Part shown: positions 45,812 through 56,343 of the stretch, in pieces
Layout of the letters: each line of letters begins with the position of its first letter
Position numbering within the stretch: position 1 is the first letter of the stretch
Assembly (NCBI RefSeq): GCF_947179165.1
Contig: NC_077247.1
Span: forward strand, 14,459,501-14,523,500
Source of the DNA: Solanum dulcamara
Lineage: Eukaryota > Streptophyta > Magnoliopsida > Solanales > Solanaceae
DNA length: 64,000 nucleotides
Direction of reading: 5' to 3'
The notes under the pieces: model-generated
Told to the model about the DNA's origin: nothing
Databases searched by the model: none
Seen by the model: the letters and a program-made list of their open reading frames with translations, nothing else
Translations under genes and position numbers: made by a program

Positions 45812-48139
45812 AAGTCTTGAAAAAGTTGACTTGAGTCAACCCTCGAAGATTCTGATATCGGATGACGATTCCATAAGTTCCATCAGCTACAGAACCATCA
45901 TTTTGGTCTAAAAGGAAGGTTATTTTTGGTTTTGGACTCTTCCTTTTGAATTTGTACGATTAGGTATTTTAACTTTGAAATTTTGGCCAAGTTGACTTCA
46001 GCCAACATTTTTAGCTAACATGCTCAGATGAAAAATTTGTTAGAGCGGTTAGCTATGAAATGCCAATTTTGGTTTAGAATGTCCTTTGGTTTGATTCCGG
46101 AGGTGCTCAAAATGGTGTAAGGATCGTTTCTCTGTTTTGCAACCTTTATAAGTTGAAAAGATGACTTTGATTATAGCTTATGGTAAATAACCTCATAACC
46201 AAATTCTAATAGTTCCATCATCTTTGGGATGGTCAAATCATGCCATTAGCATGGTCAACACTAGTATTGAGGCAATTGGTACGAGTTTGAAGCCATTTGG
46301 CACTTTTGACTTTGAAAATTAGCCTATAGTTGACGTTGATCAACATTTTTGGAAATCTTACCTGGATAGAAATTCTGCGGAGCTATTAGTTCTGAAATAT
46401 CAAGTTTGGTAGAAAGACCCACTATTTGCTTTCCAAGGTTTCCGATCTAATCCCAAGACCCATTGTGGAAAATCATACTTGTGTGTGGGACCCACTTTTC
46501 TATTAAAAGACCTCGTATGGGAATTTCGAATACATTGTTGACTCCGAAACACCAAATTTGGTGGAGTGACATATCTCATTTGCGCGCATGGAGTTTTGAA
46601 TGAATTTGGAATACCTAATCCTAGAATTTGGCATGCCAAGCCAATTTTTGCACTAGCAAGCATTCAGTGCCGTCGCTAAAGCGATTACTGCTAAAGCGGC
46701 CAGGAGGCCGCTAAAGGTAGCATCGGGGGGATGTGTCTCTAAAGAAACCTGGCATCACTGAAGCAACCAGTCACTTAAGAGACCTGATGTCACTAAAGAG
46801 ACGCCCACCTCTTTGAGGTGGCCTCTTAAGTGAACATCGGGGATTCGCTTAAGCAACATCAGAGGCCTATTTTGGTCTCTTTTTTAGATTTGAGCCGTAA
46901 CTTTCAAACTTAATTTTTCTCTCTATATTTAGGCAATTTTGGTGATCCAAAAGGCTAAATTATGTGGATTTTCAAGAAAACTTCATTGGTACGTTCATAA
47001 TTAGGAGTAAAGGCTTATTTTGAGGTAAATCGCCCTTTTTTCGTGCATTTTGTTCCCTATTCAAGGGCTTGTAAGGGGTGGGATTGTTTGAGCTCCTCCA
47101 CTGCTTGGAATGTGACTATTTTTAGGGTACAAGTTCCTTGGGTTATTTGGGACCTTATGAGAGAGTTTTTTTTTATTTTGTGTACGAGTCCCAATGTCGA
47201 ATTTTTACCTAATTTTGGTCTAGTTTTAATTAAAGTAATATGGGTATCGTGGGATTTGTTTTGAAGTTTTCTTGGATGACTTGATAGAGTGGCATCATTC
47301 ATAGGCGGTCTGAAAGGGAAAATCTCAAGTTTAGTGGTTTGTATGCGGTTTCGGCTATGAGATATGTTATCACTTCCTTTTGTTAGACTTAGCTTGGTTA
47401 GAATTGATGTGTTTTAGGTGGTAACGTGTGATTAGGTTGGTGATGTGAGTGATGATATTCCTTTTGATCAAATTTTTAGTCGATGATTATTGTTAGTGAC
47501 TAGTTCGGTGTTTTAGTCATTGGATCTTTAGTCTAGGTGTAATCTTGACTCTTTATGTTGATTAGAATCCTTAGAAATTACTCCTAGGTGATTTGACCTT
47601 AGGGTGCCGCTTGCTTGACTTATTTAGTTTTGGTTAGTTACTTGTTATGATTTCTAACTTATTCTTGGGCCTTGCTTTCTCATGACATTGAAAATGTTGG
47701 GCTCAAGGCCGTGCTTTAGGCATAATGGGGTCTTAGGTGAGTGATATATAATTTTGGACTGCTTCTTACCTTATTTACCCCATCGATGTTAAAAAAAATT
47801 ATTTTAAATGAAACAATAACTGATGAGATCCAGACATTTGACGGATAAATAAATATGAGGAATTTAGGGAATGTGGTGATATCTCATTTTTGGCCTTTCA
47901 TAGTGATGAGCTCAACGCAAAGTTCTGGGCCGCCCTTTTATTGACTTTGGGCTACACTATATTTCATTCGATAAGCTCGAGATGTGAACTCTGAGCGGCC
48001 CATTGATACATATTTTGAGTTATTATTACACTATTGATGAGCTCGAAGTATGATTCCGGGCGACCCTTTTATTGATGAGCTCGAGGGTTATTCCGGGTGC
48101 TTCTTGATGTTTTTAAATGATAATGAGCCTAATTATGAA

Positions 48140-48144
48140 TTTAG
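48140..48144. other. target-site duplication TTTAG, left copy for element B
   Basis: TTTAG precedes the LTR tip TGTCATGACC at 48145. The same TTTAG follows the other end of element B at 55327-55331. Five bases is the normal Ty3/gypsy target-site length. Confidence 0.82.
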
Positions 48145-48501
48145 TGTCATGACCCAACCCTGTAGGCCATAACGGGTGCTCAAACTGGGCACTTGCGTAT
48201 ATTCCTGCTATTTATAAGTAAATTTATCCCCTGTTTAAGTTATACCACATCAAGCAGCAAGATAACATATAAGCCGGCGAGGCTTATCATAGGCACCACT
48301 GTACATACATGCATATACAACCCATACACAACCCACAGACATGTCTACAGACCTCTAAGAGTAAGAACAGTAACATAAGGTGGGACAGGTCCCCCACTGT
48401 ACCCGTGAACAAATAGATATATACATCGACGGTTAATACCAAAACTAGGCTCCAACACAATGGAGCCCTTCTGAACTGCTGAGTGGAACTCTACACTAAC
48501 G
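48145..48501 (-). repeat. element B 3' LTR tip, unit 2 copy
   Basis: Same sequence as 44873-45229 with a few substitutions. It is joined to integrase sequence at about 48501 by an internal deletion. Confidence 0.85.
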
Positions 48502-49400
48502 GCTAACTTCTCTGTGACCTGGATACCCTCTACGGGATATACCCGGGTTGGATTACCAACATACTTGCAAAGTATTGATAGATGGAAGACTGGATGTACC
48601 ACTTCAAGATTCGCTGGTAAGTCCAGCTCATAGGCAACCTTGCCTATTCGGTGGAGGATCTAATAAGTTCAATGTTTCTGGGACTAAGGTCTCCTTTCTT
48701 TCTAGATCTCATTACTTTCTCTGTGGGAGGTACCTTCGGAAATGCCCAATCATTAACTTGAAACTCTAGAAGTCGATGTTGATTACCTATGTATGACTTT
48801 TGTTGACTCTGAGCTGCTAACACTCTCTCCTGAATAAGCTTCACCTTCTCGATGGCTTATTGAACCACGCCTGGGCCCATTAGTTGTATTTTACCAACAT
48901 TAACCCACTAATTGATGACCTACTCTTTTTGCCATACCAAGTCTCTTCTGGGGCCATCTGGAGACAAGAATGATAGTTGATGTAGTAAATACTCTTGACA
49001 GGTAGTAGGCAATTATCCAAGCTACCTTTGGAGTCAACCGTATAGGCTTTCAACACCTCTTCTAGCATTTAGCTAGTAAGCTTAGTCTGTCCTTCAGTTT
49101 GAGGGTACAATGGTGTACAAAGACCTATATGTCTTCCCAATCTCTTCTTGGACTGATCTTCAGTAGTTAACTATAACTCGGGCTCTTTCGTCTGACAAAA
49201 TAGCTATGGGAACTCCGTAAAGTCTTACCACCCTCTTGACCTATAATTTTACACAATCTCGATTGGACAGGTAGTCCTTGATTGAAGGAACATGGGCTGA
49301 TATTGTTAATCTGTGGATAACATTCCATATATAATTATTTGTCTATGGAGTGGAAAGTGAGTCTTATAGACAAGGTCGTATTGTGGAATCTTCAACCTCA
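48502..49400 (-). pseudogene. integrase of element B, degenerate
   Basis: It reads as the unit 1 copy in its lower half. Above the duplication edge it continues into the integrase core on the minus strand: 'RVVRLYGVPIAILSDE' (about 49240-49190), then 'GKTYRSLYTIV' and 'PLYPQTEGQTKL', recalling the 'HPQTDGQ.ER' block of plant integrases. Integrase cuts and joins the target DNA. The DDE catalytic residues cannot all be confirmed because of frameshifts and stops. Above about 49400 no coding match is seen. Confidence 0.8.
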
Positions 49401-49721
49401 TATATTACTTCTTGCCTTTTTTAGATGACATCAATAGGTACCCTCGCCTTTTGGGTTTTTCTTTTTTGCCCATTAGAGTTGGCTACCAGGTTATGCTGAA
49501 GTCCTCTCATACAATGACCTGTATAGCCATTTTGTGGTTTGCCTTATCATTAACTGGTATTATGTTGAAGAACTGTGGCATACAAGTGCGCCATCCGTTA
49601 GTAATCGGCTAATCCTTCTTATTTTACTTAAGCTCTTTTACAATTCCCTTATCATAACTTATAAAACTCTAGGTACATAATCTCGTGTGGTTGCTTCGCC
49701 GCTAGTTCCAATTCTCCCATC
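49401..49721. other. element B interior, unclassified
   Basis: No gene recognised. Pyrimidine-rich plus strand. A 66-codon open frame at 49412-49612 has no known features. Confidence 0.35.
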
Positions 49722-49840
49722 ACGTGCAATCATAACAGCACTAATGCACCGTATCCCACCAGAATTCCGAAGTTAAACGTGCTTGGGTGAGAGTAGTACT
49801 AGGGTGGATTACCCCCTGGCAAGTCCTCATGTCACATTCC
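49722..49840 (+). pseudogene. 5S rRNA-derived sequence (pseudogene or Cassandra-like segment)
   Basis: About 119 bases match plant 5S rRNA from end to end. They include 'cagcactaatgcaccg', the box A-like 'aagttaaacgtgcttggg' (about 49770-49787), 'gagagtagtactaggg' (box C-like) and 'ccccctgg.aagtcctc'. Many differences from the normal gene are C-to-T or G-to-A at former CpG sites (for example GCG to GCA and GGGCG to GGGTG), as expected for a silent, methylated copy. No T-run terminator or 5S repeat unit follows. Cassandra TRIM elements carry 5S in their LTRs, but I see no second copy or tRNA-Met primer site close to it. Confidence 0.88.
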
Positions 49841-51737
49841 ATTGCCATCTTTGCAATAATGTGTAATGTCACTCATCGTAGCCCAAGATTTACCTTAGCA
49901 TCTTCCCGCTAGTCTTCATATTTCTCCTTGCCCTATCTTCTTCTCTCTTACAACCGGTGTCGGGGTAGATCTTCAATTCAACCATGACTGTGTCCCTTTT
50001 GGCTATTTGATTTAACTTCTCTTCGTATTCCTTTGTAATGTCTCCAAAATATCATAACTCATTTTCATCATATACTCTTCCACTTCATCTTATGCTATAT
50101 ATAATTATTCATAGGTTGCACAACTACTCTTATACCAGTGGTATGAGGTAAACACAGTCTTTTCATCTTCTGGACCATCTTGCTTTACATATCGACTTCA
50201 CACTAGGACTTTCTCGTGCTAACGCTATTTTTTCCTACTTCTTTCTTTTTTTCCTTTATGTACTCCTTGGTCTCCTCATTTCCTACCGTAGGGGATTTTC
50301 TATTCTCCTTGCTACTTGTACATCCCGATAACAGTGACCAATAATGTTGTTGCCATATCTTAATCTTTACTCAAACACGACCCTACTACCCTTTTCGTAG
50401 CCCTTAGTTTGCTTAGTCCTACTCTTTTATCGTATTCACCCCTTTTTGTATGCACCCATGATTCTTCGCACGGTCTCAGATACTTTGTCCTCTACCTATT
50501 TATTGTTGGCCTTGAGATCTTGCTAACTCCTGCCAGTATGGGATCTCACTTAAAATTTAAGCGGTCCTGTCTACATGTGACGGTGTCAGTTGACTTCCTC
50601 TCACGCTTGTATTTCTCTTGTCCACTTCCCCCCTTTAGGGTGTACCCATGTCACCTCTATTTATTTTCAACTTTTCATATGCATATGATTCTGTTCTAAC
50701 ACATTTGACATACTGCACCATGTCTACACCTTCTGTTAACTCATCTATACTTTAGGTTGCCCCTGTAAGAAACCTTAATATACCATGGGGTGCTCAGAAT
50801 TCTCAATAACTAGTACCCAATCTATTCCAATTACTGGTACTCGAGTCATATAACTAGTGTAGTAGTTTAGCCGAAGCCACATTTCATTCATCCCAATCAG
50901 TACATCACTAGTGCTTATAATCGTGTACGATTCTCCATTCGGGGCACTTATACTCTGATGATACATCTCTCACTTTTTGTTTATCATATTTTTTTCCCAA
51001 TAGATACCACTTGTTCCTTTGATAATTTCACAATACCTCAGTTGTTTTACAATTTCTATTCCCTATCTTCGAGGGATCCCACTATTTTCTAATATGGAGG
51101 TACATATACATAATACCCTTCTCTACTTCATAAGCTTTCATCCTTATCGTTACCATGGATACGACCTCTTAAGATATGTTACAACCGTATATCTCATTCT
51201 CTTTCTATTTCCAAAAAAATAAAATCATCAGAGTTTCCTCTATATTCCTTACTATCCCAAACTAGCACTCAAGAAATACCAAAAATGCCTCACAGGGCCA
51301 ACATATACTTATTTATATCACAGCCACACGGGGCTTTCAATATCAATAACCATATGAAAATAATGGGCTTACCTCATGTGTCCAACTAAAACCGCATTTG
51401 TTACACTTTCCTGTCTACTTTCCTTTCAATTCTTAATTTTACATCTCAAGCTCACTACCTTACTCAACATATCTCTTTCATACCTTTGCTTACCTGCATG
51501 CTTTGCCACTCCCAACATCGTCAGTTACTTTTTTTTGTTGATGCCGCCCTTCTATTCAAATCCAAGGTTAGTTTAAGGAGTTTTTCCTATGACTTGGATC
51601 TATCGCACGATCTTAGATGTAAAAGAAAGGTAACATCCTAAATGTCCTGTAGCCTCTTGTTTATAGATGTCGTGCACAACACACCGATAAACAAGATTCT
51701 ACTAGACACAGTCTGTAGATATTCTGAGGTCCAAACT
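49841..51737. other. element B interior, pyrimidine-rich, no gene
   Basis: Long C/T-rich plus strand (purine-rich minus strand). No domain is seen in six frames. The last 120 bases (51620-51737) contain 'cctcttgtttatagatg' and 'cacaacacaccgataaacaag', wording I recall beside the primer site of Solanaceae Tekay elements. Confidence 0.4.
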
Positions 51738-51749
51738 GCTCTGATACTA
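51738..51749 (-). other. primer binding site for initiator tRNA-Met
   Basis: The plus strand reads GCTCTGATACTA against the expected GCTCTGATACCA (reverse complement of TGGTATCAGAGC): 11 of 12 match. It lies four bases from the LTR end, which fixes the minus orientation of element B and marks 51754-55326 as its 5' LTR. Confidence 0.85.
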
Positions 51750-52404
51750 CTTTTATCAAGACCTAACTCCATAGGCCGTGAAGGGTGCCCGAACTGGGCA
51801 CTCGCATATATCTTTGCTATCTGTAAGTAAATCTGTCCGCTGTTTAAGTTATAGTACATCAACAGGCAAGATAACATATAAGCCGACGAGGCTTATCATA
51901 GGCACCACTGTATATATATGTATATACAACCCATACACAACACACATACATATCCACATACCTTTAAGAGTAAGAACAGTAACATAAGGCGGGACAGGTC
52001 CCTCGTCGTACCCATGAACAAATAAATATATATATCGACGATTAATACCAAAACTAGTCTCTGGCATAACGGAGCACTTCTGAACTGCTGAGTTGAACTC
52101 CTATATTGATGGATCCCCAAAGTGTGTATCTGTACTTGCGGCATGAATGCACCCCCCCTCTCGAAAAATGAGGGGGTCAATATGACATATGTACTGAGTA
52201 TGTAAAACATAGACATCATAAGAAAATTACAGTTGGCGTAGGGATGCAGGGGCAAGTATGACATCTAATCATTTATTGTACCTGTAGCTTATAACATAAA
52301 GTCGTACATACTATCATCACGTACCGTACCCGGCCCATTCGGGGACTTGTTGTAAAAACTACATCACTGTGTTATCATAAGCATCTATATACTATTAGTG
52401 CTGT

Positions 52405-52610
52405 CTCATATAATAATGCCGAGGAACGTGCGGCCCGATTTATTTATCATATAGTAATACCAAGGAACATTTGTCCCGATCTAGATATCATATAATAATA
52501 TTGAGGAACATTTAGCCCGATCCATATATTATATAGTAATACCGAGAAAGTTCAGCCTAATCCATATATCATATAGTAATGCCGAGGAACGTTCGGTCTA
52601 ATCCACATCA
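52405..52610 (-). repeat. tandem repeat 1 in LTR B ('taataccgaggaacattt.gcccgatc')
   Basis: Four to five units of about 45 bp built on 'atatagtaataccgaggaac.tt.ggcccgatccatatatc'. Units diverge by several bases each. Confidence 0.8.
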
Positions 52611-52619
52611 TCATATTAT

Positions 52620-52905
52620 ATCATTGCACACATATACCATACCCGACCCTTCATGGGACTCTATGTCATAATTATCATATATCGTACCCAGCTCTTTATG
52701 GGACACGGTGTCATCATATCATCATATACTATACCCATCTTTTTATGGGACTCGATGTAATTATATCATCATATACCATACCCATCCTTTTATGGAACTC
52801 GGTGTCATAATCATCATATACCGTACCCGGCCCTTTATGGGACTTGGTGTAATCATATCATCATATACCATACCAGACCCTTTATGGGAATCGATGTTAA
52901 ATGTA
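52620..52905 (-). repeat. tandem repeat 2 in LTR B ('accc.gcccttta tgggactcggtgtcat')
   Basis: Six units of about 40-50 bp on the theme 'taccgtacccggccctttatgggactcggtgt' plus 'catcatata' spacers. The core is the same word that forms the 15384-15895 array in LTR B1. Confidence 0.82.
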
Positions 52906-55149
52906 TTACAATATACACAAATCAAGTAGTGAGTAACCATATACAATCTAAATTATTATCAGCGATTCGACAATGTAAGAAGATTAAGCTATCGTCTGAG
53001 GACTAGAATAGTAGTGTAGCCATCTCGAGTGCCTTTTAAATGCCATTGAGGCCTATATCACTTAGGATCTCGGGGACCCTAGACATGTACTAAAGTAATA
53101 CTAACAGTTCATAGAATGAGGGATACCCATCGTCACATAGTCCTTAGGACTAGGAGCTTATGCATCTAGTACTTCTCTACCTATGGAGTTCAAGGAAAGT
53201 AGTTCAACTTACTACAAGAGTTTGACATTCAGAAGTGAATAAGACATATGGATTACATTTAGGACTTAAAAGTGGAGTTACCCCAGAGCTCATATCATAT
53301 TTTACTTACAATTAGGACATGCCAAAGGAAGAGAAAGATTAAGATTTACCTAGTCTCTACCTTTCCTTAAGGAGTCATCATTACATTTATCGTACCCAGC
53401 CCGTCATGGGCTCGGTATCATAACCTTATTATTGCATTACCTTACCATCATAGCACCATACTTATGTCAAATACATATCAAGAGGAAAGAAGGGTAGCTC
53501 TACGTACTTATGCCAAAATATGCCAAGAAAAAGGAGATAACTTCACATACTTACTACTCTCCATCATATAGAAGCCTTGAGAGGCAATAACTCAACTAGT
53601 ATAGGAATTCTACCATCGAGAAGTGAATAAGGCTTATGAGTCATACTTGGGGTTATATGAATGGAATTATCCCCACATTTCCTATATCAATCACTTAAGG
53701 CTAATACATGCCAAAAGAAAGAAAGGGTAAGCTTCACATACTTATGTCAAAGACATGCCAAGAGAAAGCTTCACATACCTTTTTCGGGATTAATTGAAAT
53801 CCGACTTGCCTTGATACCTCCTTAACATATTTGACATGAAAGTAATACTAAGATTAATAACCATTAAATTTACAATTTCCAACTCTACACCCAAGTAGTC
53901 ATAGGAACCATTTCCATATCTATTTCCCTCGACTAGCTTATTACTAGTTCTGAAGTTGCCAAAAATTGGGCAGCATCTCTCCTATAACTTGCCCTGTCCA
54001 ACTGCTAATATTAGAAGCCATATTACCAACAAAAACCACCAGTTATGTATATAATCAAATCACCTCAACATTACTCAATATAATTCCAACAACTAGCTCA
54101 AAACTACGATACCAAAATAGAATTTTTAGCCTTTATTTTGTAAAACCTTTAACAATATGGAACGGAGGGTCATGTGGCTGCAACCAAAAGTATCACACCC
54201 CTTTTAGAATACTTTCCATCCCACAATATTCCATCCAACCAGCTACACCCACAGCACCACAATTACAACACACTACTCGACTTCGATTTAATGCTAGCGA
54301 CTTCAATTTAGTTTATTTCTAACGTCAAACATCCTTATGTAATTTTTAATCTTACATCCTCATTTATGACATGTAATATACTTCATAATGACATCATACC
54401 CTCTAATTTGAAAGGCAAACCCTTACCTTTCCTAAAACTCATCAAACTCGTTGAAACTTACCTCAGAAGTTCCTTTAGCGCGCCTAAAACTTCGTGGTTG
54501 TTTGATAAAATTTTGGGCTGATCCAAATCATAAATTTTCATTACTAACACCTTCATAAAATCATGTTTAACCCTAGATAATTAATTTACCAAACTAAATC
54601 GGAGACTTACCTTTTCTTTCTCCTTGGTCGAACCTACTGTCTCTCTAGTTCTAGAGTTTCTTCTCTTTAAGGTTCTTGATAGAAATGACTTTAAGGAGAT
54701 GAGAATGACTTCTCCAATATATATATATAGTCCATCTAAGGGGGTGACATGTGTCAATCCCTAAGTGGTGACATATGTCACGCCCTCATTGGGACAACAC
54801 ACTCCTTTCATCCAATCATACGCTGCCATATAGCATATGGGTCCACCATACTTTCTCTAGTTGCTTCCATGTGGCCCTCTCTTTTCCCCCTCATGGGTTC
54901 ATAATTTCGTCTTACTTTGAGAACCTATGTGATCCTTACTACGTAAGATATGTATGTACTCCAGTAGCTTAAGTATGTAAAATTTCCAAGTTGGTAGCTT
55001 ACGTAAATAAGTCGTGTCCTACGACTCATCATTCGATCTCCAACTTCTTTCGGATTCTTATAAATCTATTTCCAATCTTCTCTACTATGGAATATCGCAT
55101 TATCCTTTCCTTAGATTTGTTTGATAGCGTTATAGTATATCCAGTTCAC

Positions 55150-55290
55150 ATGGCAACTCTTAAGAAGCTTAAGAGTTCTTAAGAATTCTTAAGAAGCTTT
55201 TAAAAGCTTTAAGAAACTTTAGAATCCTTAAGAAACTTAAGAGTCTTACGATCCTCTCATGAAACTTAAGAGCCTTTCAAGAGACTTAAG
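55150..55290. repeat. expanded palindromic 'CTTAAGA' tract near the LTR B start
   Basis: The tract is made of variations of CTTAAGAA, GCTT and TTAAG. It includes three abutting palindromes at 55155-55177, 55178-55193 and 55194-55209. The matching place in LTR B1 (18235-18270) has just one 'gaacttaagaggc' word, so about 100 bp were gained here or lost there. Confidence 0.85.
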
Positions 55291-55326
55291 AACGCGTTAC
55301 AAGGTACAAAAGTATGGGGTGTAATA

Positions 55327-56036
55327 TTTAGATTTGGGCTTTCTTCTAGTATTTTATGAGTCGAGATTATTGGTGTGATTACATGATTTATTGGATTTAC
55401 TTGATTATTGTATGGTCTTTCTGTGCCTTTTCCCCCGATAATCATAGATTTTATGCTTCTTCCCTGTGATTATTATTACCATCATGCTTCTTATTATATA
55501 TTTATTCTTTCTAAGCTCGGTCAGCCTATGATGCCTACACAGTACTCCATTTTTGGTACTCATACTACACTTCTGCATATTTTTGATGCAGCTCCCACTT
55601 CGAGCCACTCTTAGATCATCCATAGTTGTTCCAGGTCTAGATTGCGGTGAGCTCCCAGTGTTCAGAGACTTAATACATTCCATCTTTTGATCTGACATGT
55701 ATTTGTAGTTTGGGGAATCAGTTTTTCATTGTATATTTGTATATATTATTTGCATTTATACTTAGTAGCTCCTGTATAGGTGACACCATGTCTGAGATTT
55801 GGTTTAGTATTAGTTTATCATTTTTGGTCACTATTGGGCCTTTTGTATATTTTGTATCATATTTATATATCTATACCCTGGTCTGACTTTTCTTTGGATA
55901 TATTCTATTTGCTTCTCCCTTATTATATTAATTATTATTTATTTAAAATGAGGTTTGACTTTTTCTTAGTTGGGTTTGGCTTGCCTACTCGGGGGTTATA
56001 GTAGGCATCATCATGGCCCGAATTTGGGTCGTGATA
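55327..56036 (+). repeat. LTR A, right part
   Basis: It begins with the right copy of TTTAG and carries on the LTR interrupted at 44872/48144. It includes 'aagctcggtcagcctatgatgcct' and 'ttggcttgcctactcgggggttatagtag', and ends 'gggtcgtgata' at 56036, a usual LTR terminus with one change. It resembles families seen at 5465 and 37379. Confidence 0.7.
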
Positions 56037-56343
56037 GCAATATTTTCTCTCTCCAAAAATTCTCTCCCTAATCACATGCCTTCACAGTAACACAAGCCAC
56101 TAGAATGGCTACCACGCCTCTAGTGGGGCTCTTTAAACCGCCAGACAACCTCCATTGATGCGCAAGGATGATAGGAGCAAACCCTAACAAGAATCATCAA
56201 CTAATTCTTACTACAACACTTCGTAATTAAAAAATGAACCTGCGATCAATCTAGTGATTTCACAGAAAGAGTTGAACAAGGCTTGACAAATTATGTTCCT
56301 AGAAAAATCAGGAATGATTCAAGTTAGTATGGATGAAGGATAT
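56037..56343. other. unclassified stretch
   Basis: About 300 bases between two LTRs. No gene, repeat or known element recognised. Confidence 0.3.

Larger units (their letters stand above)
45812..49083. repeat. tandem duplication unit 2 (3,272 bp)
   Basis: Direct copy of 42541-45811. Unlike unit 1, its right edge continues naturally into the rest of the integrase coding sequence, so the ancestral locus equals the left flank plus one unit plus the right flank. Confidence 0.96.
48145..55326 (-). mobile_element. element B: rearranged Del/Tekay-type chromovirus inserted in LTR A
   Basis: On the minus strand: 5' LTR (55326-51754), tRNA-iMet primer site (51749-51738), a 2.3-kb unclassified interior that contains a 5S rRNA-like segment, integrase remnant (about 49400-48502), then a shortened 3' LTR tip (48501-48145). 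TTTAG flanks both ends and LTR A continues on either side. Gag, protease, RT, RNase H and chromodomain are missing, so large deletions followed insertion. Confidence 0.85.
51754..55326 (-). repeat. 5' LTR of element B, about 3.6 kb
   Basis: On the minus strand it runs from TATTACACCCC (55326; the usual TG start mutated to TA) to GGTCTTGATA (51754). It is collinear with LTR B1 at 14608-18284. It differs in its tandem arrays and in an expanded palindromic tract near its start. Confidence 0.88.

Noticed and set aside
49722..49840. Functional 5S rRNA gene
   Set aside because: Many substitutions, no T-run terminator and no tandem 5S unit. It sits inside a retroelement.
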